Below, piece by piece: positions 1 through 10,254 of a DNA stretch of 64,000 nt. The DNA comes from Oxytricha trifallax (Eukaryota; Ciliophora; Spirotrichea; Sporadotrichida; Oxytrichidae), in contig ARYC01000151.1 of assembly GCA_000711775.1 (NCBI GenBank), forward strand, positions 1 through 64,000, read 5' to 3'. Under the pieces are notes generated by a model. The model was not told where the DNA came from. It searched no databases and worked only from the letters and a program-made list of their open reading frames with translations. The stretch's first letter is position 1. Every line of letters begins with the position of its first letter. Position numbers and translations under genes: made by a program.

Positions 1-1596
1 AAATGAGTGCTAACCTTTTGAGAAGAGCGGCATTACTTGGATCAAGTCAATAAAAGATATCATTCCAGTAACCAAGAAAAGTGGAGACCAGAGAAGCTTG
101 TACTCAGTGGGAGCCTACTTATGACAACTTTGACAAGTCTAGCTTGAGATGTAAATATAAATTAAGTAGGAGGTCATCAAAGAAGCTGTGCAAATTGAGA
201 AGGAGATTAAACAACCATTAACAAATACCAGCCAAAGTTGACTATTAAGGCAAAGAATGCAATAAAGTTTTCCCTTACAAGTCAACTTATAAGAGACACT
301 TGAGAGATATACACAACGATATGCCAAGGTTATATCTCAAGCATTAAAAGAAAGATGGGAAGTATGTCTGTGAGTTCTGTGAGAAAACATATTCTCATAC
401 TAGAGACATCAAAGTGCACTTAAAGAAAAAGCACAATTAAAGTTTTGTCTTTAATCATGAACCTACAGGGAATAGATTCCTCTAAAAGAGAAGATCAAGA
501 AACCCAGTGGAGTCTCTTAGAGTTGAAGTCTAGAAGTAAGTTAAATGAAGAAAGCAATCAAGAACTTTCGAGTCCTGAGATCAATAAAATCATGGTTAAA
601 ATAGAGGCAATGAAGATTCCCATATTAAAAATCATTGACTTAGATTCTTGCCTAGAAAGCTACCTCACTCTTGAAGATAAAATAGAGAAGAGAGTCAATA
701 CAGATGACTAATATGCTTACAAGATATAACCATTCAATTACTTCCTTGCTGATGACAAGTTCCAAATGGATTGCTAATGAGTATTATGCTCTTTAAAAGG
801 CAAAGTTAAATGAGTGCAGGCATATCATCTAGCTTGATGCTATTTTACTTGGTAAAGATCATGTAGCCTTCAGGCTTCATTTACTTGAAATGACTTACAG
901 AGAATTCTTATCTGACAATAAATGTCAGAGATAAATTAGCTAGATAATATAGCAGATAGTTGAGGGGATTGAAGAGCTTCACAAGCTAGGTTATGTTCAT
1001 AGAGACTTAAAGCCAGAGAACATCATGATAAACTTTCAGCCTCTTAGAGTTTTTATTATTGACTTCAACAGAGCTCAAAGAGTGCAAGCCTCTGCATAAG
1101 GAAATGTATACGGCACTCCTGGATATTTCCCAGAGAGAGAGGATTGGAGAGATGGAGACACTTAATGGGATATCTGGGCTCTAGCAGTAATAATAATAGA
1201 GAGCGACATGCCAAGAAACGATTACTTTAGCTGCAGGGGTGAGAGAGATTCTAAGCAAAGAATCAAACAATATCTCGATAAAAATAAAATAAATGGAGGT
1301 CTCAGAGAACTTGCATACTCAACTATTATCAAGCCAAGCTAAGAGAATTAACAAACAATAGAAACAATCAAACATCAACTTAGAAAGATAAAATTCAGAG
1401 AACTGCCACATGACTCTAAGCTTATGTTTGTGTGAAATATTTTAAAAAATCGCTTTTTATACTCACTTAAATTACTAATATTTAAACATTAAACCCCTAC
1501 ATAAACCCTATTAAAACCCTAATAAAGTATGCACTAATAGTCTACTTTTATCAATCAAAAACTCAATCAAACTACTGAAAGGGTTTTGGGGTTTTG
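1..1596 (+). mobile_element. TBE transposon copy A, 3' part
   Basis: Right-hand part of a telomere-bearing element of the hypotrich TBE family. It contains the zinc-finger/kinase gene and a right inverted terminal repeat of about 138 bp (1459-1596) that ends in two G4T4-type telomeric repeats. The DNA just outside, from AGT at 1597, continues as the interior of another TBE: it matches the region of copy C near 31072 almost base for base. Copy A is therefore inserted inside copy B. Its left half and the second AGT target copy lie outside the window. About 4.1 kb is the family length, so about 2.5 kb is missing from view. Confidence 0.93.
3..1435 (+). pseudogene. TBE zinc-finger protein kinase gene (57-kDa type), copy A
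   Basis: Third gene of the TBE. Read with TAA/TAG as Gln, it shows two C2H2 zinc fingers (first with CKEC, second with CEFC followed by an HLKKKH-type histidine pair) near 230-440. A Ser/Thr-type kinase domain follows, with the catalytic loop HRDLKPEN at 998-1021, a DFN in place of DFG, and a GTPGYFPE activation segment. The TGA stop is at 1433-1435, just before the inverted repeat. The N-terminal part, compared with copies B and C, has at least one small deletion that shifts the frame (near 145), and another shift lies near 550. The kinase half stays open. In the family the protein is presumed nuclear and DNA-binding; its substrate is not known from the sequence. Confidence 0.88.
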
Positions 1597-1599
1597 AGT

Positions 1600-2244
1600 C
1601 TCTTACTCAATTAATGCTTTACTTGAGACTTTCTCTCTCTATTTAATTTGCTGAGCTCTTTTATCAAGTATATAGCAGTACCAGGTTTTTCTATAAAGTT
1701 AGAAGACTAAGCTTACTTGAGATGAAAGGATGCTTTTGAAGTTCCTACAGCCAGGTATCACTTATTTTAATACCTTGCTTCTCTTTTTCTTCAGGAGAGA
1801 TGCTGTATCGTTTCTTGTGAGCTTCTTAAATAACTTCATTTAAGTACTCAGGTTTCAGAGTTGCAAGAACACCAAAGAAGAAGTTTCTCTCTGGCAACTT
1901 ATTAGAGAGCTGTAGCTTTGATGGAAAGTAGAGAGCTACGTCCGGATCACTCATCGCATTGTCAAATAGGTTTGTCACTGATATTTCAGGGTAGTTAGAA
2001 ATTTCAATCATCCTAATTTCATTAGTCTTAAATGATTTTTTCTCTTCACTCACTAAGGCTTTTAAGAATGAGATTCTAGTTTCTTCATAAGTTGGCAATA
2101 ACAATTCAACTAAATGGATTAATTAATCTTACTTAAGAACTTACCTAGCTATACCAACTATCTATAAAGGTCCTCTTTACTTCGAAATTTTCCTATTAAA
2201 TCTTGAGATTAAATTCTCTTCATAGCATCATTCATAGACTCCAT
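1600..2244 (-). pseudogene. TBE 22-kDa-type gene, copy B, 3' end lost
   Basis: Starts at ATG 2244-2242. Exon 1 is 2244-2145, intron 1 is 2144-2110 (35 nt, GTAAGT...TTTAG), exon 2 is 2109-1717, intron 2 is 1716-1691 (26 nt, GTAAGC...TATAG), and exon 3 runs into the insertion of copy A at 1600. Both introns restore one uninterrupted frame, so the splice calls are well supported. The protein is basic and contains the motif stretch ISNYPEISVTNLF and PERNFFFGVLATL. No known domain is recognised. Its role in transposition is not established. Only the last 50 or so residues are missing, removed by copy A rather than by point decay. Confidence 0.85.
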
Positions 2245-2264
2245 CTTGCTTCCTCTTTCTAGAA

Positions 2265-2585
2265 ATGTTAATGAAATTTAAAATTATGGATATCCATTCT
2301 AAGTTTATTAAAATCTTACTAATAAATAGGGAGGACCTACTGGAGGTCAACCTTGAAAAGATATGCGGAGAAGCATTGAAAAACTTGCTCCAAGTTTCAC
2401 AGATTGATTTCCATTTTTATCAATCTATCTCCATTAAATTGCTCCTAATAATGTTTAATTATTTTAGGAGGTCCTCCAAATTAAGTTCAAACTTGATTTG
2501 GAGGACCTCCTAGAGAAACAAAACTTCATTAGGAGTATTTTAATTTACTAAAATGTATAAAATTCTCATAAAATATGTCAACTTA
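2265..2585. promoter_or_regulatory. TBE internal spacer with repeated TAGGAGG/CTCCTA words
   Basis: Non-coding stretch between the divergent 22-kDa-type and kinase genes of copy B. The words GGAGGACC, GGAGGTCC, TTAGGAGG and CTCCTAAT recur in both orientations and can pair as short hairpins. The same stretch is kept in copy C (31740-32150), and a relative is found in the mini-element at 60660-60990. Position between two divergently transcribed genes suggests a bidirectional promoter or protein-binding region; this is inference. Confidence 0.5.
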
Positions 2586-5509
2586 GGGATTCCCCCACAA
2601 TTCTGGAATTTCCGATCGTTCCAGAATCATTCTGGAATTCCAGAATTAAAATTCCAGCACCATGCTGGAATTCCATCATGAATCTGGAATACTAGGTAAT
2701 TTTATTATGATAAAATTATTACTATTTTATAAAAGAAAATACTAAAAATGACTAATAATTTTCGAATTTTTCAAATCTCTTATAGCCTGAAGAAAAAAAA
2801 ATATTTTATTTAAGATTATAATTTTTTTTAAATTTATTTTTTATAACTTAAAAACATTTACGAACGCATAAATTCGAATAAGTTTGTTTCATATTTTCCC
2901 ATTCTCAAATCAGCTTATAAATTTAAGTCATTATGAAATAAATTTTTAATATATAAAAATAATAAAGCTGCAAATCAATTATTGACTTCATCCCACAATT
3001 GTTTTTTCTTAATTTCATATTTAATATATAAAATTCTTGTTTATTATTTAAACTTAAAATAATACTGATATTAGTAATTTTTTAGATAGTCATAGCATTT
3101 ACATTAATAGAATAAGAAATAAAAAACCAAATTTAATGTTTTTAATTTCTAATTTTAAATTCCTCTAATTTTTTTTTATGTTTACTCATCTAAACTGAAA
3201 GATAAGTTAAATAAGAATTAAAAATAGGTATAAATAATAACCGTTAAATATATAGCTGTTGATTAATGTTAGAAAACAAGAATATTAAGTATAAATAATA
3301 ATAAATATATTATGGAAGCAATACTTAACGATTAGCGAGCAGCAATTGAATTACTTATAGAAACCGGTTTTCTCAAATTACCTATTAATATATTTTATAT
3401 AATAATCAACATTAATTATAACTTATTGCTTGTGCTATATGTCAATTTGAGCTAAAAATGTTCAAAGATACAAGCTACTTGGATGGTTATGTAATAAAAT
3501 GCACGAGGAAACTATCAATAATTATTTAATAAAGTATCAATGTATATTTTTAAAGTAAGAGTTTATTTAGTTGAGTGAAATTTAATAATGAATTCGCAAT
3601 TATTGTTAATCAGAAATAACATAAGATTTCTTAATTTTTTAATTAAATTTGGTTTTTGATAAATAATGTATAACTTTTATTAAAAACCATGCTTGGCCAA
3701 GTCTCATTTAAAAGAATATTTAACTGTTTACTGTCCAAAAACAATATCCTTGCACGTTTATGATTTTAAACAATTATGTTACTTTAATTTAATATTCAAT
3801 ACAGTAATAGTAATATAAAAGTTTTCTCACAAATCATTTTCCAGTTGTATATTCATGGTATAAATTCTCAGTAACTAAGGAACAGGCTTTAATAAAAAAT
3901 ATATAGATTTAATTTTTTGAATTTGTAAATTTAAATTATAAATAAATAGCTCATTAAAATAACTAAAGAGTTTTAATAATTATGTTTTTAAAATTACTCA
4001 TAAAAAAAAATAAAAAATTAAATTTAATTATAATAATTCAATTGTGTTTTATTTAATTGTTTTTTTAAATTAAAAATATGTACAGCTTTATGCAAATTAC
4101 TCTATACGTATTTGTGAAAATACTTCACTAAAGATACTTGCAACATTAAGGCATATAAATCAATTATTAAATTGTGATTTAATTTATTGTAATTTTGTAG
4201 TGTAAGCAAGCATATGCAAGTCGTACAAGAATCTTACTTACTTGAGGGTGACATCGAATTTATAACAATATATTGAAAACATTTAATCACAGATTTTAAA
4301 TATAAAATAGAATGCGACGAGACCTTGTGGTCGCACTTTACAGGTACGGTAAATTAAGATCTCACTATAAATCTTTGTTTATTATTTGTTGTATTTATTA
4401 TATAATATTTACCAACGGCAAATATGGGTTTTCGGATTAATCCAACAAAGTGACAGGACAAAATGCAAAATTTATATAGTTCCTAATAGAACCTCTGCGG
4501 TAATAGAATCTTACATAGAAGCTGCATGTGAACTTAATGTACTTTTTAATATCATTAAAATAATAAACGATTTTTATATAAATTTAGTATAATTGACCGT
4601 TTATAGTTAATATTTGTTTAATGGAAAAGTTGTTTTTTATTATATATGCACGAGTTCACCACGATGGTTATAAAATTTATGATATAATTAGGTGGTCTAA
4701 TCTAAATTTATTGCACGAGAAACATGTGCATTACAAATTAATATTTAATAATACTAATCTATTTTTGTTTATTTAATTATTGATTGGTCTAAACTTCAAA
4801 TAAAATATTTTAACGCAAAATCATATATTAATAGTTTAAATCTGGCAAGTATACACCTTCGAAAAACTCTATTAAAATTGTATTTTAAATTAAAAAATAT
4901 ATTATTAAAACTCAAACTATATAGAGCCTTTATGGAGAGAGTTGAAAGTCCAAACTTAAATGACTTATTGTACAAGGATTGGTGATTAGCACTGTGAGGA
5001 TTTCTTATATGAAAGTTAGTTTAATTTTATTATATTAGTGGATGAGGAATGTAAAAATGCAGCCATAGTACAACAGAATAACATATGTCAAAGAGTTTTT
5101 TTAAAAGATGAATTAACATAATTGATTCAATGTCTCTTATATTAATCAATAAAATATTTCAACTAATACACTTACACTTGCAACAAAAATAATTAACTTT
5201 TACAAATAAAAAATTGTTTATATAAAATGCAGAATAAATGTTATGATTTATTTAATTATTAATGGTTATTTAAAAAATATCACCATATAAAAAAAATGAT
5301 AAATTTAAAGGTGACATTAAAGTAATTGCATTGCAAATATTTTGTAAAAAAATCTGTGTTTATATGAATAAAAATATTGAAATAGGGATTCCAGAATGAT
5401 TCTGGAATTCCAGAATTATGCCTGGAATTCAATCATGATTCTGGAATTTTTGGTGATTCCAGAATGATTCTGGAACGATCGGAAATTCCAGAATTGTGGG
5501 GGGGATCCC
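2586..5509. mobile_element. Non-autonomous inverted-repeat DNA element with TTCTGGAA palindromes
   Basis: Both ends begin GGGATYCCCC and share an inverted repeat of about 60 bp (CACAATTCTGGAATTTCCGA and on). A subterminal zone of tandem near-palindromes made of TTCTGGAAT and ATTCCAGAA follows at each end. The 6-bp direct duplication AACTTA lies at 2580-2585 and 5510-5515. The uninterrupted target is seen in copy C near 32155. The 2.7-kb interior is extremely AT-rich, and no frame longer than chance was found (the longest, 4386-4592, looks random). It probably relies on a transposase supplied elsewhere. Family not identified; the 6-bp duplication argues against Tc1/mariner. Confidence 0.85.
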
Positions 5510-5645
5510 AACTTAGAGTCTTTTATGGTTAGTTAATTTTCTTACCTCTCAGCAAAGAATCTACCAGAGTGTCATATACTCTACTATATTAGTTTATCTA
5601 GGTAGATTTTATCATTTTTATAATAAAATATATCAGAAAACTAAA

Positions 5646-7085
5646 ATGAGTGCTAACCTTTTGAGAAGAGCGGCATTACTTGGATCATGTCAATAAAAGT
5701 TATCATTCCAGCAACCAAGAAAAGTAGAGACCAGAGACGCTTGTACTCAGTGGGAGCCTACTTATGACAACTTTGACCAGTCTAGCTTTGAGATTTAAAT
5801 ATAAGTTAAGTAGGAGGTTATCAAAGAAGCTTGCAAATTGAGGAGGAGGTTAAACAAATCTCCATAGAGCATTAATAAATACCAGCCAAAGTTGACTATT
5901 AATGCAAAGAATGCAATAAAGTTTTCCCTTACAAGTCAACTTATAAGAGACACTTGAGAGATATACACAACGATATGCCAAGGTTATATCTCAAGCATTA
6001 AAAGAAAGATGGGAAGTATGTCTGTGAGAAGCCATATTCTCATACTAGAGACCTCAAAGTGCACTTAAAGAAAAAGCACAATTAAAGTTTTGTCTTTATT
6101 CATGAACCTACAGGGAATAGATTCCTCTAAAAGAGAAGATCAAGAAACCCAGTGGAGTCTCTTAGAGTTGAAGTCTAGAAGTAAGTTAAAATGAAGAAAG
6201 CAGTCAAGAACTTTCCAGTCTCTGAGATCAATAAAATCATGGTTAAAATAGAGGCAATGAAGATTCCTATATTAAAAATCATTGACTTAGATTCTTGCCT
6301 AGAAAGCTATCTCACTCTTGAAGATAAAATAGAGAAGAGAGTCATTACTGATGACTAATATGCTTATAAGATATATCCTTTCAATTACTTCCTTGCTGAT
6401 GACAAGTTCCAAATGGAATTTGCTAATGAGTATTATGCTCTTTAAAAGGCAAAGTTAAATGAGTGCAGGCATATCATCTAGCTTGATGCTATTTTACTTG
6501 GTAAAGATCATGTAGCCTTCAGGCTTCCTTTACTTGAAATGACTTACAGAGAATTCTTATCTGACAATAGATGTCAGAGATAAATTAGCTAGATAGTATA
6601 GCAGATAGTTGAGGGGATTGAAGAGCTTCACAAGCTAGGTTATGTTCATAGAGACTTAAAGCCAGAGAACATCATGATGAACTTTCAGCCTCTTAGAGTT
6701 TATATTATTGACTTCAACAGAGCTCAAAGAGTGCAAGCCTCTGCATAAGGAAATGTATACGGCACTCCTGGATATTTCCCAGAGAGAGAGGATTGGAGAG
6801 ATGGAGACACTTAATGGGATATCTGGGCTCTAGCAGTAATAATAATAGAGAGCGACATGCCAAGAAACGATTACTTTAGCTGCAGGGGTGAGAGAGATTC
6901 TAAGCAGAGAATCAAACAATATCTCGATAAAAATAAAATAAAATGGAGGTCTCAGAGAACTTGCATACTCAACTATTATCAAGCCAAGCTAAGAGAATTA
7001 ATAAACAATAGAAACAATCAAACATCAACTAAGAAAGATAAAATTCAGAGAACTGCCACATGACTCTAAGCTTATGTTTGTGTGA
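5646..7085 (+). pseudogene. TBE zinc-finger protein kinase gene, copy B
   Basis: Same gene as in copy A, starting at ATG 5646. The order is an N-terminal linker, two C2H2 fingers (about 5895-6085; the second has lost part of its first Cys pair compared with A), an acidic linker, and the kinase domain with HRDLKPEN at 6647-6670, DFN, and GTPGYFPE. A one-base deletion near 5831 and a one-base insertion in the A-run near 6936 break the frame relative to A and C, so the present frame ends early at 7063 instead of 7085. The long central kinase frame is otherwise intact. Confidence 0.87.
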
Positions 7086-7358
7086 AATATTTAAAAAAAT
7101 CGCTTGTTATACTCACTTAAATTACTAACATTTAAACATTAAACCCCTACATAAACCCTATTAAAACCCTAATAAAGTATGCACTAATAGTCTACTTTTA
7201 TCAATCAAAAACTCAATCAAACTACTGAAAGGGTTTTGGGGTTTTGAGTCTCTTATTTAGCTGATATTATAATCAATCAATTTAAATTTGCTATAATCTT
7301 AATTTATAATAAGAAATATATAATAAAACATTAACTGTAATAAAAACCAGAAGATAAA

Positions 7359-8504
7359 ATGAAATCAAAAGCAAAATCAAGTTTAAGAAGCAAGGTTGCA
7401 AGATATGCATTTTTACTTCGGTATGGGACCCTTAAGCCAACTCAAAATCCGAGACTGCTACTGACACTTTCCCAAATTTCAAAGATTTTGAAAGTCCCAG
7501 TATAATTTGTCAGAGAATAATGTCCAAACTATTATAAGCAACGCTAGAGCGTTACCCATACTTAAAGCTAGAATAGAAAGAAAATTACTTAAAAGCACAT
7601 AGACTACTTAGTGAGTGAAGAAACTCTTAGCAATTGGAAGGGCTACTCACTTCACACTAGAACTATGCTATTCCATTGACGCTACCCTGAGTCTACTATA
7701 ACAGTCTCATAGCTATAGTACATTTACAAGAAATTCAAAATCAGATACAAAATAATGAGAACGACATATAAACTAAGCAACAATTGATTAAAATGTATTA
7801 AGAAACAAAGACTAGAGAGATTCAATAAACTCTTGGAATTAGTTGATGATAGCAAAAAGATAATATATGTAGATGAGGTTATCTTTAAACCATACTAAGT
7901 CCAGCAGCATACATGGGCAAGTTTAGGGAGAAATTAGAAATTATAAAAAGAAGGCTTATAATTAAAAGCTATGGCAGCTACTGTGGCCATAAGCATGGAG
8001 TCAGGACTTGAAGGCTATCAAATTAAAGTAAAATCAATTAATATGAAAGACACAAAAACTATGATTGAGTATCTCTGTTTGAAGAATAAAAACAAAAACA
8101 TAGTAATATTCTGGGATAACTTGAGAGCACACCATAGCAAAATGGTACAGGAATAGATTAAAATATAAAACTGGGAGTGTGTTTATAATGCCCCATACTC
8201 TCCAGAGTTTCATTGCATAGAGGAGGTCTTTTCATTAGTAAAAAAAGTGTATAAGCAAAAAATAATTTAAAGTGATTTTCAAGTGAATTGGAAAGAGCAC
8301 TTATAAATTATAAAAGACAGTATACAAAGTATAAAAGTAGACGTAGTAAGACTTATAATAAAACGGCATTTAGACAAAATGAAAAACTATTTAAGGCTTA
8401 ATGAATAAATAGACATGCAACATGGAAATGCAGGTCATGACTCTAGAGTCACTCCATAAATTCACTTTTAGGTGCCTACATGTTCGGTGATTCTTGAGCC
8501 ATGA
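7359..8504 (+). pseudogene. Tc1/IS630-type DDE transposase of element D, two in-frame TGA
   Basis: A 382-codon frame from ATG 7359 to TGA 8504, with two internal TGA codons at 7677 and 7785 and no frameshift. The DDE catalytic core is recognisable: Asp172 in YVDEVIF, Asp253 in IFWDNLRAHHS, and Glu288 in PEFHCIEEV, with 34 residues between the last two, the D34E spacing of Tc1/IS630 transposases. Similarity to the TBE transposase of copy C runs through the N-terminal half (HIDYLV/HIDYLI, IYKKFKIRYK/IYKKNGISYK). The first TGA aligns with an Arg in copy C. Its 3' end overlaps the 22-kDa-type gene on the other strand by 56 nt. Either a recently inactivated copy or a recoded one; I favour inactivated. 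Confidence 0.85.
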
Positions 8505-9204
8505 CTATGTCAGCCGAGGCTTTGTTAGGATGTCTTTTCGCTTCAATCTTGTACTTAAATTAGTGAAAGTCAACAGAAACTTCGTGATGCTCTCGCTTTT
8601 TCTTTCTGATTCTAGGTTTAGACTTTTGCTTGAGCATGGAGAGAGCCTTCCCTTTAGATTCTAAAATTATATATAATATTAATATAAGCTTACTTGAAAA
8701 AAATGGCTCCCCGGATAATTCTTTGTATAATTCTTCTTTAATGTAAATCTTTTCTTTTTCTTCTTCTTATGTTTCATCTATATTCCTTTTTCGATTTGCA
8801 TTTTTTATAAGCAATGACACATAGCCTGTCCATAAGGTGCCCAACACACCATAGAAATACTTTCTATCTGGTAGTGTTGTATAATCTGGATAATAGTTCA
8901 TGAACCTTATTATTTCCTGATCATTCTTAATTTGGTCAAATACATTCTTGACAGATAGCTCTTCGTAATAAGGCACATTAAGCTGAATTACCTCTCCTGA
9001 CTTTAATAGCTACTTTTCCCCAGAAAGGAAGTCTTTAATAAACCTCATAGTGATATGTTCTTCACTTGGCAAAAAGTACCCCTCTTAGAGTTATTATAAA
9101 ATTATCTTACTGTTAAATTTCAGAAAGTTTACCCAATCACTTTTAGAACGAAATTTATTTTGGAACTCTCTTGCGTCATGGGCTTAGATAGACTATCTTT
9201 CCAT
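8449..9204 (-). CDS. 22-kDa-type TBE protein of element D, intact, two introns
   Basis: Three exons, 9204-9111, 9083-8694 and 8660-8449, give 231 residues in one clean frame. The introns are 9110-9084 (27 nt) and 8693-8661 (33 nt), both GTAAG...AG. Their positions match those of the TBE gene exactly: after the FRSK-containing first exon, and after PFFSS, which corresponds to HPFISS in TBE. Conserved blocks are NKFRSKSDW, ELSVKNVF and PDRKYFYGVLGTL. The C-terminus is highly basic (KPRIRKKKREHH). No domain is known. Preservation of the frame, splice sites and basic tail next to a broken transposase suggests the protein itself was useful until recently. Confidence 0.88.
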
Positions 9205-10254
9205 ATTTTATAAATATTTAAAGTATTATTAATAATATAAATCAAAAAGTTTATATAATTCTGATCTATTATTAATGCTCATGAAGTAAAATTATTAATT
9301 TAGTATGAAATTCTATATAATAAAAGGCTTTCTTTAACTGATCAGAAAATATAAATTACTATTGTAATAAGAAATGTTTATTACACTATAAGAAAACTTT
9401 TAGATAAGTTTATTTAAAATAAAAATCTTATATTAAAATTTTAATATAAATAATAGGAATATAGTTGCCATGTGCTTGGCAATAAGTCATACAAAACAAA
9501 TAATTTATATTTTTTTATAATATTATTATATTACTTTCAACTGAAATTTGATTAGATAATTATACAAAAAATATTAAAAATATAAGAATAATTTATTTTA
9601 TTGCTATGAGGCTCTTCAAGGCAATCCTTAGATAATTTATTTATATATTTATTTTAAATAATTGAATTATTTGTAGCTGGTTTGTATAGTAATCTCTAAA
9701 CATTAATGAATAATATAATCATTCTTTGTTATAAAAATAAGAATGTCAATTTATTTATAGGGGTGGAAAGTTTTCCAATTTTGTTTTAACACTATTTATG
9801 AAGTTCACGAAGCTAAAAATTACAATTATAGCTAAAACCAGTTAGAATTATTCATAAAAATAATCATTTAAATATAATTAAGGAAATAAGTATTTCTTAT
9901 AAAACTTATTTATAATTATTAATACCAATATAACGTATTAATAACTCACCATGCTAGTTATATATTGTATAATAAATTTTAAATTATAGAACTAATTACA
10001 ATATTATTTAAAGCACTTATTGCAATTATCTAATATTTATTATTTAATAATTTTATAGAATATACTATAAATGGTAGAATTAACAGAAAGTGGTTCTTGA
10101 ATAAACCAAAAACCCTTTCACATCGTTCATTCCTAAGTTTTGACTCAAAAAATCGGCCTCCTAAGAAATTACTCAATTTAGATACAAAAGGTAAAATAAA
10201 ATCATTTAGCTTAATTAAAAGTCAAATAATAAGAAACTATTAAAATTAAAGTAT
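9205..10254. other. AT-rich spacer between the divergent genes of element D
   Basis: About 1 kb of very AT-rich DNA with no frame above chance. It occupies the place of the TBE internal spacer, but is twice as long and shows only a single GGCCTCCTAAG near 10156 that resembles the TBE repeat words. It presumably holds the promoters of the flanking divergent genes. Confidence 0.6.

Larger units (their letters stand above)
1597..7246 (+). mobile_element. TBE transposon copy B, interrupted twice
   Basis: Second TBE copy in the same orientation as A. Visible parts are the 22-kDa-type gene (cut at its 3' end by copy A), the internal non-coding spacer with TAGGAGG-like words, the zinc-finger/kinase gene, and the right inverted repeat (7109-7246) ending in G4T4 repeats. 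The flank AGT at 7247-7249 fits the ANT target duplication of the family. The transposase half lies left of the window. A separate inverted-repeat element (2586-5509) is inserted between the two genes; removing it and its 6-bp duplication rejoins sequence matching copy C around 32155. Confidence 0.93.

Noticed and set aside
139-327. Minus-strand frame opposite the TBE zinc fingers, repeated at 32342-32620
   Set aside because: Repeated only because TBE copies are repeated; it is antisense to the conserved finger gene.
4386-4592. 68-codon frame inside the inverted-repeat element
   Set aside because: Length is within chance for a code with a single effective stop; no coding character.
7250-7358. 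Search for the left inverted repeat of element D here and its partner after 11247
   Set aside because: No inverted match was found, so no ends were assigned to D.
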